From the NCBI RefSeq assembly GCF_004345005.1, contig NZ_SMMX01000007.1, positions 1 to 64,000 on the forward strand: DNA of 64,000 nt. The letters run 5' to 3'. Position 1 is the stretch's first letter; each line of letters starts with the position of its first letter. This stretch comes from Extibacter muris. Its GTDB lineage: Bacteria > Bacillota > Clostridia > Lachnospirales > Lachnospiraceae. The position numbers and the translations under genes were made by a program. Below, in pieces: positions 16,159-24,623 of this stretch. Below the pieces are notes generated by a model, which searched no databases, was not told where the DNA came from, and was given only the letters and a program-made list of their open reading frames with translations.

Positions 16159-16992
16159 TTATATATATTTCTCAGGCTTTTCCCGCTGCAGCGCCCGCAG
16201 CGTATTGTCATGCAGCATCTCTTTCTCGTACTTGTCCTGCTCCAGATAATAAGAATAGATGATGTCCAGCATGACGAGAATCGGAAACTGAGGTGAGATG
16301 ACATTACCGTGGTTCAGGTGCTTAAGGGAAGGGATGAGCAGCACCTCATCGCAGAACTTGACAAACGCCTCATTGTTCTTGGCCGTCACCAGCACGGTCT
16401 TGGCGCCTCTTTCGTGGGCCTCTTTCAGCAGATACAGCACTTCCTCTTTCTCGCCGCTTATGCTGATGCCGAACACGAGACATGTCTCATTCTGAAATAT
16501 GGCCTGCATGCGCATCAGGTCGCTGTCCTGTATGGAATCAATGTCAACGCCGATGCGCATGAATCTGAGCTTCATCTCTCTCGCGGCAAGCCCGGAGCTC
16601 CCCATTCCACAGACGAACACCCTGGCCGCCCGGTTCAGGAAACGGCTGATCCTGGCAACCTGCACCTCATCTACAAGGCTGTACGTCTTATTCAGAAGCT
16701 CCTGGTACACGTTCAGTACCATCCTCGTATTGCCGGTGATAGATTCCTTCTTCTCTACAAACGTCTCTTCATATTGATAGACGAACTCCCGATAGCCCCG
16801 GTAGCCGCACTTCTTGGCAAACCTGGAAAGGGACGCCTCGGATACGAAGAGCAGCTCGGCGACCGCCCGGGCAGAAAAGTCCATCTTCTTCCTGTTCTGG
16901 ATGAAAAAGTCTGCAATGTTCTTTTCAACGGTCGTAAAATTATCATAATTAGATTCAATCAACGGTACTACAGACTTCACATAATATTCCAT
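16159..16992 (-). CDS. MurR/RpiR family transcriptional regulator
   Basis: 277 residues. The N-terminal HTH_6 domain (residues 1-80) contains ARAVAELLFVSEASLSRFAK and KKCGYRGYREFVYQ. A SIS sugar-phosphate binding domain follows (about 115-250) with VFVCGMGSSGLAAREM and LVFGISISGEKEEVL. It lies inside the nan operon, so it very likely senses an intermediate such as ManNAc-6-P or GlcN-6-P and controls the nanE and nagB promoters. The palindrome at 21853-21866 is a candidate site. Confidence 0.92.
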   Translation of the reverse strand: MEYYVKSVVPLIESNYDNFTTVEKNIADFFIQNRKKMDFSARAVAELLFVSEASLSRFAKKCGYRGYREFVYQYEETFVEKKESITGNTRMVLNVYQELLNKTYSLVDEVQVARISRFLNRAARVFVCGMGSSGLAAREMKLRFMRIGVDIDSIQDSDLMRMQAIFQNETCLVFGISISGEKEEVLYLLKEAHERGAKTVLVTAKNNEAFVKFCDEVLLIPSLKHLNHGNVISPQFPILVMLDIIYSYYLEQDKYEKEMLHDNTLRALQREKPEKYI

Positions 16993-17021
16993 GACCCACC
17001 AGCCTTATCTCTGCCTCATCT

Positions 17022-17945
17022 CTACCTTATCTCTGCCAGATTTTCCGCTTCCGGTACCTTTTTGGACTGCTTCTCCCTGAAGTGGTAAAAAGCTCCAAGC
17101 ATCCCGGCTTCGTTCCTGTGCTTCGCAAAGCATATCGTCGTATGGCCCGCTACGCCCGGGATGAGATACCGGGCTACGGCAGCCTCTATCTTCTCTTTCA
17201 GATACTCCTCCTGCGCCATGATGCCTCCCCCGAGCACTACGGTCTCGGGATTCAGCACGTAACAGATATTGGCGATTCCCATTCCAAGGACATCCGACAT
17301 CTCATCGATGGCCCGGATACAGACTTCGTCCCCCTTGCCCGCGCTCTCGAATATGCGGTAGCCGTTCCAGTGCTCTACAGGTTCCCCTTTTCTGTCTGCC
17401 ACCTTCTTCGTCAGTATGCTTGCTGCGCCGAGCGTCTGGAAATCGCTGCCGCACATATGCATGTATCCGACTTCACAGGCACTGTTGCTAAAGCCGTGGT
17501 ATACTTTGCCGTCCAATAAGATACAGCCCCCGATCCCGGTCCCTATGGTAAGCATCAGCGTGCTCTTGCTGCCCACGGCCGCACCCGACACTGACTCCGC
17601 AAGCCCTGCGCAGTTCACGTCATTCTCCACTTCACACGGAATCTTGAAGCGCTCTTCCAGAACCGTCTTGAACCGCGTCCCCGCATAATCCGGTATGAGC
17701 GGAGCTGCATGGAAGATCTCTCCTTTCTTTGTATCTACCATTCCGGCAGTAGATATGCATATGCCGCTTATTTCTTCCTGATTCACATATTCCTCTACGA
17801 TGCCTGACGCCTTATCCAGAATAGAAGGGCCGCCTTTCCAGGCCTCCGTCTTCTTCTCGCGCTTCGAGAGTATATGGCCGCTTCCATCGATGACCCCATA
17901 TTTGATAGCTGTGCCGCCAATATCTATGCTTACATAATTTTTCAT
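17022..17945 (-). CDS. nanK: ROK family kinase, probable N-acetylmannosamine kinase
   Basis: 307 residues with the ROK ATPase fold: SIDIGGTAIKYGVID at the N-terminus, VENDVNCAGLAE around residue 105 with the catalytic aspartate, and MLTIGTGIGGCILLDGKVYHG. The usual ROK zinc motif (CGxxGCxE) is absent: the corresponding stretch reads GYMHMCGSDFQTLGAAS with a single cysteine. In this operon it should phosphorylate ManNAc to ManNAc-6-P, the substrate of NanE. Specificity for ManNAc is inferred from neighbours. Confidence 0.85.
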   Translation of the reverse strand: MKNYVSIDIGGTAIKYGVIDGSGHILSKREKKTEAWKGGPSILDKASGIVEEYVNQEEISGICISTAGMVDTKKGEIFHAAPLIPDYAGTRFKTVLEERFKIPCEVENDVNCAGLAESVSGAAVGSKSTLMLTIGTGIGGCILLDGKVYHGFSNSACEVGYMHMCGSDFQTLGAASILTKKVADRKGEPVEHWNGYRIFESAGKGDEVCIRAIDEMSDVLGMGIANICYVLNPETVVLGGGIMAQEEYLKEKIEAAVARYLIPGVAGHTTICFAKHRNEAGMLGAFYHFREKQSKKVPEAENLAEIR

Positions 17946-18111
17946 ATATTCTCCTCAGCCTCTCTGCCACTGTCACCATTATAATATAAGTAGATATTTT
18001 CTGCAATCTCCTGCCCCGGCATCTCCGGCGCCCTCATGCTCTCACGGACTTCTCCTCCATGTCCGAAGGGGCCAGTCCCCTGCTGGCGCAGAAGCCTGAC
18101 CCTCAACCTCT

Positions 18112-18564
18112 TTAATGGATCCGTACTTTGAATATAGCCTTTTTAATCGCTGCCGGCTCACCTGCCTTGACCGCCGTACGGTGTGCGTCATGTGGATAGC
18201 AGATAAGAAAATCTCCGTCTCCTAATACTACATGGCCGTTCTTGTCCCCATCCATAGGAAGGAAGTCATCCGCAGGCACATATTCTTTCTGATCCATATT
18301 ATCGATAAAGTTCACATCTATCTGTTCCGGACCAGCCAGCATGACGTGTATGTCCAGATACTCCCTGTGCGCTTCCCAGAACCGGTTAGCGGACTCTGTC
18401 GTCGTATACTCTACGATATTGACGAACAGCCTGTCACCATCTATCTCATGCCTTCCCTTTTCAAATGCAATTAAATCATGTTCTCTGGCATAGTCAAGGC
18501 ATTCTATCACCGGGCTTTCCAGGAACGGATATTCTTCTAAATTACGGACATTTCCAAATATCAT
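18112..18564 (-). CDS. nanQ: YhcH/YjgK/YiaL family protein (sialic acid anomerase-like)
   Basis: 150 residues of the DUF386 cupin-like family. The conserved blocks NRFWEAHREYLDIHVMLAGPEQIDV and FLICYPHDAHRTAV are present, with metal-liganding His and Glu residues. In enterobacteria the relative NanQ (YhcH) speeds the opening or anomer exchange of sialic acid for NanA. The place between transporter and kinase in a nan operon supports the same role. GAGAGGAGTG lies before the ATG. Confidence 0.85.
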   Translation of the reverse strand: MIFGNVRNLEEYPFLESPVIECLDYAREHDLIAFEKGRHEIDGDRLFVNIVEYTTTESANRFWEAHREYLDIHVMLAGPEQIDVNFIDNMDQKEYVPADDFLPMDGDKNGHVVLGDGDFLICYPHDAHRTAVKAGEPAAIKKAIFKVRIH

Positions 18565-18591
18565 GTCTGAAGCACTCCTCTCTTTCTCACA

Positions 18592-20097
18592 TTAATTCTT
18601 ATATACGGTCGTATCCGGCGCAGGAGCGATGTCGTCGCCCTTTACTCTTCTCCAGATAAGACTTGCCGGGATGCCCACCACGAGGGATACGGCGATGGAG
18701 ATAAGCGAATAGGACCAGATCGATACGCTTCCTGCCGGCGCAAAATACTTGATACCGACCATGACGGCTGACGCTGCTATGAACGCTGCAACCGCGCCGA
18801 ATGTGTTGGCCTTCTTCGTAAACGCACCAAGGATAAATGTTCCGATGAGGATACCGAGCACAAGCCCCATGAACCCGTTGAACCATTCATATGCGGACTT
18901 CACGCCGCCGTTTGCCAGCACCATGGCAACGACGATGGCAAAGATGCCGACGATAAGCGATACGTACTGTCCGATTTTCGTCTGCTTCTCGAAGCTCAAT
19001 TCCTTCTTCGTAAGCCTTGCCTGGATGTCCAAAGTCCAGCTCGATGCCACGGAGTTGAGCCCGGTAGAGAGCGTGGACTGTGACGCCGCATAGATGGCCG
19101 CCAGCAGAAGCCCCGTGATACCTACCGGAAGCTCGAACGCGATATAGGATGCAAATATCTGGTCCTGTGCCGCTGCCGGCGGAAGCGCGTTCTGCTGATA
19201 GAACACGTACAGTCCTGTACCGATAAGGTAGAATACCGTTGCGATGAAGATGGAAAGCGCTCCGTTCGTGAGCATCATCTTGTTCAGCTTCTTCGTATCC
19301 GTCGTTGTGGTAAAACGCTGCACGATGTCCTGGCTCGATACGTAGGAGCCCATCGTGTTGAGCCCTGCCCCTACAATCATGATGAATACGCTGTCTTTTA
19401 ATATATTTATGTCAAATATCGGCTGGTCCGCTGCAAGGAACTTATGCTCTGCCGTGAAGGAATGGAAGATGGCTCCGATTCCCCCGTCTATGTTGGCGAG
19501 CAGGAATATCAGGGCAAATGTCACACCTATCAGGAGGACGGAACCCTGGATAAAGTCTGTCCAGAGTACGGACTTTAGCCCGCCTGTGTAAGAGTAGATG
19601 ATTGCTATGACACCCATGATGATGATGAGCACGTTCACACTGACTCCCGTCAGGCTCCCAAGCACCATGCACGGCAGGTACATGATGATGGACATACGGC
19701 CCACCTGGTAGATGATGAACATGACGGCTCCGAGCACGCGCAGCCCTTTGCTTCCAAACCGAAGTTCCAGATAATGGTATGCCGTATCGATATCCAGCCT
19801 GCTGTATATCGGGAGGAAATACCTGATCGTAAGCGGGATTGCCAGCAGCATGCCGAGCTGTGCAAACCACATGATCCATGTTCCGGCATAAGAATTTCCC
19901 GCAAGAGACAGGAAGGATATGGGACTTAGCAAAGTTGCAAAAATGGATACGGACGTCACCCACCACGGCACGGTCCCATCTCCTTTAAAATATTCTTTTC
20001 CCTTCATCTCTCTTTTGGCAAAATGAAGGCCGGCGAATAGTACCGCTGCCAAATACACGATCAGAATAACCAAATCAATGACTGTAAAACCCTGCAT
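18592..20097 (-). CDS. Sodium:solute symporter (SSS family), probable sialic acid transporter
   Basis: 501 residues with about 13 membrane segments. It opens GFTVIDLVILIVYLAAVL, then GTVPWWVTSVSIFATLLSPI carries the Na+-binding unwound helix typical of the LeuT-fold SSS family, and YSYTGGLKSVLWTDFIQG follows. It sits between nanA and yhcH, so it most likely imports N-acetylneuraminate with sodium, like SiaT-type SSS carriers. No TRAP or ABC sialic acid system is present in the window. The C-terminus is hydrophilic and short. Confidence 0.9.
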   Translation of the reverse strand: MQGFTVIDLVILIVYLAAVLFAGLHFAKREMKGKEYFKGDGTVPWWVTSVSIFATLLSPISFLSLAGNSYAGTWIMWFAQLGMLLAIPLTIRYFLPIYSRLDIDTAYHYLELRFGSKGLRVLGAVMFIIYQVGRMSIIMYLPCMVLGSLTGVSVNVLIIIMGVIAIIYSYTGGLKSVLWTDFIQGSVLLIGVTFALIFLLANIDGGIGAIFHSFTAEHKFLAADQPIFDINILKDSVFIMIVGAGLNTMGSYVSSQDIVQRFTTTTDTKKLNKMMLTNGALSIFIATVFYLIGTGLYVFYQQNALPPAAAQDQIFASYIAFELPVGITGLLLAAIYAASQSTLSTGLNSVASSWTLDIQARLTKKELSFEKQTKIGQYVSLIVGIFAIVVAMVLANGGVKSAYEWFNGFMGLVLGILIGTFILGAFTKKANTFGAVAAFIAASAVMVGIKYFAPAGSVSIWSYSLISIAVSLVVGIPASLIWRRVKGDDIAPAPDTTVYKN

Positions 20098-20122
20098 CTT
20101 CTCTTCCTCCTAAAGTATCATC

Positions 20123-21040
20123 CTAAAGATATTTCGCTTTCGCATCTGTAATCATCTGTGCCGCCTCTTTTACAACAGCCATGTCCGCCTCCACAAGAGA
20201 AGGCAGCGGCTTACGCACCCCTCCGAGCACAAGGCCTTCATTTAGCTTAAGGATTTCTTTGATGACGCCGTACATGTTGCCGTGTGCGGCGCACATTTTG
20301 TAGATGACGGAATTGATGTCATACTGCAATGCTCTCGCCTCTTCCATATTGCCCGCACGCACCAGTTCATCCAGCTTGAGGAACAGTTCCGGCATCGCTC
20401 CGTACGTTCCGCCGATCGCTCCTTCCGCCCCGATGACACGGCCGCTCATGAACTGTTCGTCCGGCCCGTTGAAGATGATATAATCTTCTCCCGCAGCGGC
20501 TTTGAACATCTGGATATCCTGTACCGGCATGGATGAATTCTTCACGCCGATGACTCTTGGATTCTTTCTCATCTTAGCAAACAGGTCCATCGTAAGCGCT
20601 ACGCCTGCGAGCTGAGGGATGTTATAGATGACAAAATCCGTGTCCGGGGCAGCAGCGCTGATATCATTCCAGTATTCAGCAATGGCATGCTCCGGCAGAC
20701 GGAAATAAATCGGAGGTATCGCGGCTATGGCATCTACGCCGAGACGTTCCGCGTGGGCAGCCAGCACCTTGCTGTCTTCCGTATTGTTACAGGCAACATG
20801 TGCAATGACGGTAAGCTGTCCCTGTGCGGCTTCCATCACATTTTCCAGGACAGTCTTCTTGTCCTGCACGCTCTGGTAGATGCATTCTCCTGATGAGCCG
20901 TTCACGTATACGCCTTTGACACCTTTTTCGACAAAATAGCGTGTCAGCGCCTGTACGCCGTCCGGGCTGATATTGCCGTCCTTGTCATAACAGGCATAGA
21001 ATGCCGGTATAACTCCTTTGTACTTGTCCAGATTTCTCAT
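20123..21040 (-). CDS. nanA: N-acetylneuraminate lyase (DapA/NanA family)
   Basis: 305 residues, a TIM-barrel class I aldolase. GVYVNGSSGECIYQ is the substrate carboxylate loop, FVIYNIPQLAGV carries the catalytic tyrosine and IGVKNSSMP the Schiff-base lysine. YNIP and GSSGE favour a lyase over dihydrodipicolinate synthase, and the operon setting supports cleavage of sialic acid into pyruvate and ManNAc. It is the second gene of the operon, 49 bases behind nanE. Confidence 0.92.
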   Translation of the reverse strand: MRNLDKYKGVIPAFYACYDKDGNISPDGVQALTRYFVEKGVKGVYVNGSSGECIYQSVQDKKTVLENVMEAAQGQLTVIAHVACNNTEDSKVLAAHAERLGVDAIAAIPPIYFRLPEHAIAEYWNDISAAAPDTDFVIYNIPQLAGVALTMDLFAKMRKNPRVIGVKNSSMPVQDIQMFKAAAGEDYIIFNGPDEQFMSGRVIGAEGAIGGTYGAMPELFLKLDELVRAGNMEEARALQYDINSVIYKMCAAHGNMYGVIKEILKLNEGLVLGGVRKPLPSLVEADMAVVKEAAQMITDAKAKYL

Positions 21041-21088
21041 GATACACTTCTCCTTTTACTTGAATATCTCAGTTATATTGTTACCTGC

Positions 21089-21775
21089 TTATTCCAATAC
21101 ATCCGCAAATGCTTTCGTAATCAGCTGCGGCCTTGTAATGATGGAACCGACTACTACGGAAAAAGCGCCGAGTTCGATTACCCTTTTTGCCTTTTCAGGG
21201 GTGTTGATATTGCCTTCCGCAATAACCGGGTGTTTTACTTTTGCTACGATTTCCCTCAGAATCTCAAAATCATTTTCATCTATTTTCAGATGCCTGCTCT
21301 GCTTTGTATAGCCCACCATCGTCGTCCCGATGAAGTCAAATCCAAGCTCATCCGCATGAACGGCCTCTTCCACGGTGGAACAGTCTGCCATGAACATCTG
21401 ATCTGGATAGCGCTCCTTTACCCGCGCAAAGAATTCATCCAGCGTTACGCCGCCCGGCCTCAGGTCCTTTGTCGCATCCATGGCAATAATCTCAGGCTTT
21501 ACTTCCATCAGCTCTTCGATCTCTTTCATCGTCGGTGTGATATATACTCCGCAGCCCTCGTAATCTCTCTTCACGATTCCGATGACCGGAAGCTCGACCC
21601 GTGACTTTATCTCAGCGATATCCTCTTTGGTATTCGCCCGAATGCCGGAAGCCCCTCCTTCTCTGGCGGCCAGTGCCATTCTTCCCATGATAAATGATGA
21701 ATGCAGCGGTTCATGCGGAAGTGCCTGGCAGGATACTATCAATTTCCCCTCTAACTGTTTCACTCGTTCGTCCAT
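21089..21775 (-). CDS. nanE: N-acetylmannosamine-6-phosphate 2-epimerase
   Basis: About 228 residues. The NanE signature runs from LIVSCQALPHEPLHSSFIMG through ASGIRANTKEDI and GIVKRDYEGCGVYITPT to IAMDATKDLRPGG and AEGNINTPEKAKRV. It converts ManNAc-6-P to GlcNAc-6-P. ATG 21775 is chosen because AAGGAGG lies nine bases upstream; an in-frame ATG 30 bases earlier lacks a site. It is the first gene of the eight-gene operon. Confidence 0.95.
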   Translation of the reverse strand: MDERVKQLEGKLIVSCQALPHEPLHSSFIMGRMALAAREGGASGIRANTKEDIAEIKSRVELPVIGIVKRDYEGCGVYITPTMKEIEELMEVKPEIIAMDATKDLRPGGVTLDEFFARVKERYPDQMFMADCSTVEEAVHADELGFDFIGTTMVGYTKQSRHLKIDENDFEILREIVAKVKHPVIAEGNINTPEKAKRVIELGAFSVVVGSIITRPQLITKAFADVLE

Positions 21776-21807
21776 GTTCCTCTTCCTCCTTGCTCTGTCT
21801 GACATAA

Positions 21808-21836
21808 AGTATAGGCCTTCATGTTTTTATTTTCAA
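21808..21836 (-). promoter_or_regulatory. nan operon promoter
   Basis: On the minus strand TTGAAA (21831-21836) and TATACT (21808-21813) are spaced by 17 bases, about 30 bases before the nanE start. Confidence 0.7.
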
Positions 21837-21852
21837 TACATCACCGATGTTC

Positions 21853-21866
21853 TGAAAGTTCTTTCA
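21853..21866. promoter_or_regulatory. Palindromic operator candidate upstream of nanE
   Basis: TGAAAGTTCTTTCA is a perfect 14-bp palindrome, 17 bases upstream of the -35 box. It fits a dimeric regulator such as the operon's own RpiR protein. Confidence 0.45.
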
Positions 21867-21966
21867 CTCTTTTCCTTTTAACATGTCTCCATGGGTGATA
21901 TTTTATGCATTTTTTTGTTAAAATTGCACAATGGCACGTACTTTCTTTCGATTCCATATTTATTTG

Positions 21967-22001
21967 TTGAAATCTGCTGACTTGTTGATATACTAATTAG
22001 T
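21967..22001 (+). promoter_or_regulatory. nagB promoter with overlapping palindrome
   Basis: TTGAAA (21967-21972) and TATACT (21989-21994) are 16 bases apart. The palindrome ACTAATTAGT (21992-22001) overlaps the -10 box and could be an operator. The repeated words TTGTTGAAAT and TTGTTGATAT also lie here. Confidence 0.55.
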
Positions 22002-22074
22002 AGAGGAATAGCTCCTTGCAGCTGGCCGTTTCAGGCTGTACATATATCAAAAAAGAAAGGAAATGGAGAAAACT

Positions 22075-22800
22075 ATGAAAATTTACAGAGCAAAAGACTA
22101 TGAGGACTTAAGCCGTAAAGCCGCCAATATCATCTCTTCCAAGGTTATACTGAAGCCGGACTGCGTGCTTGGCCTTGCGACAGGATCTACGCCCATCGGT
22201 ACGTATAAGAACCTGATCCAATCTTATGAAAACGGAGATCTTGATTTCTCTGACGTTACAAGCGTCAACCTGGATGAATACAAGGGGCTCGGTCCTGACC
22301 ACGACCAGAGCTACCGTTACTTTATGAACCATAACTTGTTTGACCATATCAACATCGATAAAGCACGCACATTCGTGCCCGACGGGCTGGAAGCAGATTC
22401 CGACAAGGCGTGCCAGGCATACAATGATATTATCGCAGGCTGCGGTGGCATCGACCTGCAGCTGCTCGGCCTCGGTCATAATGGACATATCGGTTTTAAC
22501 GAACCGTCCGACGAATTTGAAAAAGAGACGCACTGTGTGGATCTGACAGAGAGCACGATAGATGCAAACAAACGCTTCTTCGCCTCAGAGGCCGATGTCC
22601 CAAGGCAGGCTTACACAATGGGGATCAAAACGATTATGCAGGCACGGAAAGTCCTAGTAGTCGTAAGCGGAAGCGACAAGGCCGATATCCTTGCCAAAGT
22701 TGTGAACGGACCCGTGACACCGGCCGTTCCGGCGTCAATCCTCCAGATGCACAACGATGTGATCATCGTAGCCGACGAAGCAGCGCTGAGCAAAATGTAG
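22075..22800 (+). CDS. nagB: Glucosamine-6-phosphate deaminase
   Basis: About 241 residues. GLATGSTPIGTYKNLI is the phosphate loop, TSVNLDEYKGLGPDHDQSYR carries the catalytic Asp and LLGLGHNGHIGFNEP the active-site His and Glu. It turns GlcN-6-P into fructose-6-phosphate and ammonia, the last step after NagA. ATG 22075 has GGAG six bases upstream and gives the usual MKIYRAKDYEDLSRKAAN start; the ATG at 22063 overlaps that site. It is transcribed divergently from the nan operon, with about 300 bp of shared control region. Confidence 0.97.
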   Translation: MKIYRAKDYEDLSRKAANIISSKVILKPDCVLGLATGSTPIGTYKNLIQSYENGDLDFSDVTSVNLDEYKGLGPDHDQSYRYFMNHNLFDHINIDKARTFVPDGLEADSDKACQAYNDIIAGCGGIDLQLLGLGHNGHIGFNEPSDEFEKETHCVDLTESTIDANKRFFASEADVPRQAYTMGIKTIMQARKVLVVVSGSDKADILAKVVNGPVTPAVPASILQMHNDVIIVADEAALSKM

Positions 22801-22814
22801 TCATTAAACATTCA

Positions 22815-22853
22815 TTTGGGACGTAGCCTTTTTGAAAATGGTTACGTCCCAAA
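22815..22853 (+). repeat. GGGACGTAAC palindromic repeat, copy 2 (after nagB)
   Basis: TTTGGGACGTAGCC and GGTTACGTCCCAAA form a hairpin with a T-rich loop and are followed by TTGGATT. The same element is found at the GH13 gene end. It probably serves as the nagB transcription end. Confidence 0.75.
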
Positions 22854-22951
22854 TTGGATTCTGCAGAAAAAAACAGCAAGTCAGATCAAGCCGCGGCATC
22901 TGTATTTCTCTAAAATACAGGTAGGGTGGTAGAAATGAGGTGGACAAAGTA

Positions 22952-23920
22952 ATGTACGAATGGCAGAAGCAGATTCAGATATTCGTCGATGAAATTGACC
23001 AATGTATCAAGCAATATAATGAGGATGCGCTGACGCTTCGCTTTCTTTCCTGCAGGCTTGGTTATTCCGAATACTATACGACGAGAAAGTTCAAAGAGAT
23101 ATCTGGGATGCAATTCAGAGACTACCTGCGGTTGAGAAAATTAGCCTTTGCGCTGAAAGAGGTCCGTGACAGTGAAAAAAGCATATTGGATATTGCTTTA
23201 GACTATGGTTTTTCATCACATGAGGCATTTACGAGGGCTTTTAAAAGGACATATGGCGTAACACCAAGCGGATACCGGAAAAAGCCCAGGCCTGTCGTCC
23301 TTCGTACGAAGATAAACCCTTTCGACCGATACTTTTTAGGATTAGGAGAGATTGGCATGATGAAATCTACCGAAGATATTAAAATTTATTTTGTAACGAT
23401 TCCGGCGCACAAGTTCCTGCACATTAAGAACTATGAAAGTAATGGCTATTGGGATTTCTGGCAGAAGCAAAGCCTTATTCCGGGGCAGGATCAGGAGACG
23501 ATCTGCGGACTGCTCGACAGCATCAAGGGAAAGCTGGATGACGATGGCGGGAGCGAATCTGACAGCAGCAGCGGACAGGCGATGGCGTATATCAACGACC
23601 CGGAGGGCCGGCTCTGTGATTGGGGCTTCCCACGTACCGAGTGTTATGGGGTCCGTCTGCCTGCAGATTATAATGGCGAAGTTCCCCCGCAGATGCTGAT
23701 GGCTGATGTTCCAGAAGCTGAATATATCGTTTTTGAACATGGGCCATTCGATTATGAGCAGGAAAACCGCAGCGTGGAGGAAAAGGTCGAGCAAGCGATG
23801 GCCGATTTTGATTTTACAGACACCGGCTACTGCTTCGATACGACCCCTGGTAGAATGATTTACTTTTATTTTAATCCGGAGCGGTTCTGGAAATATATCA
23901 GGCCCGTACGGAAATATTAA
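22952..23920 (+). CDS. AraC family regulator with GyrI-like effector domain
   Basis: About 322 residues. The N-terminal half has two AraC helix-turn-helix motifs (LRFLSCRLGYSEYYTTRKFK and LDIALDYGFSSHEAFTRAFK followed by YGVTPSGYRK). The rest resembles GyrI/BmrR-type small-molecule binding domains (residues about 135-322, with EYIVFEHGPFDYE). This domain order (DNA-binding first) is typical of SoxS/Rob-like regulators answering to toxic compounds. ATG 22952 is preferred because GAGGTGG lies eight bases upstream. The methyltransferase gene follows after nine bases, so the two are probably coexpressed. Confidence 0.88.
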   Translation: MYEWQKQIQIFVDEIDQCIKQYNEDALTLRFLSCRLGYSEYYTTRKFKEISGMQFRDYLRLRKLAFALKEVRDSEKSILDIALDYGFSSHEAFTRAFKRTYGVTPSGYRKKPRPVVLRTKINPFDRYFLGLGEIGMMKSTEDIKIYFVTIPAHKFLHIKNYESNGYWDFWQKQSLIPGQDQETICGLLDSIKGKLDDDGGSESDSSSGQAMAYINDPEGRLCDWGFPRTECYGVRLPADYNGEVPPQMLMADVPEAEYIVFEHGPFDYEQENRSVEEKVEQAMADFDFTDTGYCFDTTPGRMIYFYFNPERFWKYIRPVRKY

Positions 23921-23929
23921 CATCGCAAT

Positions 23930-24601
23930 ATGGAGCAGCATGTGATACAATCAAGCTGTCGACAAGAAACAAAAGCAGTATTAGACTGCGCCTGCGGTAC
24001 CGTGCAGCATCTGTATATGTTATCGGAGCTGGGATACCGTGTTCATGGATCTGACTTTTCCGCTTCTATGCTTAGTGTCGCATCGAAAAATCTGGAGAAC
24101 TGCAGGAAGAATATTCCATTACGGCATTGTGATTTCAGGTATCTGGAGCAGGCATTCGCAGAACAATTTGACGCTGTCGTCTGCCTCACGACATCACTGC
24201 CCCATCTGCATACCGACGAAGACCTGGTCACGGCACTCCGGTCTATGAAGGACCGGTTAAGGACACATGGCGTGCTCGTGTTGATCCAGGGTACGACACC
24301 TTATACGTTGTCACTTCCGCCCATAGAAGTCGTTGTGAACAGAGAGGATTTTTGCCGGATATTTGTGAAGGAACATGACAATCAGTTCCAGACGATACAC
24401 GTTCTCGATTTGTACCATTCAAAAGAACGGCTGGAAAGCAGCCAATATGATATTGTCTATAAGATCATCCTGGATGATGATTACGGGCGGCTTCTGACAG
24501 AAGCCGGATTTGGCAATATACAGATATATGGCGACTATGACCGAAGCCCTTATTGTGAAGAAAGCAGACGGCTCATCGTTGTCGCACAGCGGGCCGAATA
24601 A
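23930..24601 (+). CDS. Class I SAM-dependent methyltransferase
   Basis: 223 residues with motif I AVLDCACGTVQHLYMLSELG (Asp-Cys-Ala-Cys-Gly-Thr in place of the commoner Asp-Leu-Gly-Cys-Gly-Thr), an acidic end of strand 2 in GYRVHGSDFSASML, and FDAVVCLTTSLPHL. The protein begins only about 17 residues before motif I, so the helical N-terminal segment usual in small methyltransferases of this kind is short or lost. No good ribosome binding site stands before the ATG, so translation may be coupled to the AraC gene nine bases upstream. The substrate is unknown. Confidence 0.8.
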   Translation: MEQHVIQSSCRQETKAVLDCACGTVQHLYMLSELGYRVHGSDFSASMLSVASKNLENCRKNIPLRHCDFRYLEQAFAEQFDAVVCLTTSLPHLHTDEDLVTALRSMKDRLRTHGVLVLIQGTTPYTLSLPPIEVVVNREDFCRIFVKEHDNQFQTIHVLDLYHSKERLESSQYDIVYKIILDDDYGRLLTEAGFGNIQIYGDYDRSPYCEESRRLIVVAQRAE

Positions 24602-24623
24602 AGAAGATATCTTCTTCCGGCTG

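Noticed and set aside
17022-17945. Glucokinase
   Set aside because: The zinc motif of ROK glucokinases is missing and all neighbours belong to sialic acid use, so ManNAc kinase is the better call.
20123-21040. Dihydrodipicolinate synthase
   Set aside because: GSSGE and YNIP motifs plus the nan operon setting favour the sialic acid lyase.
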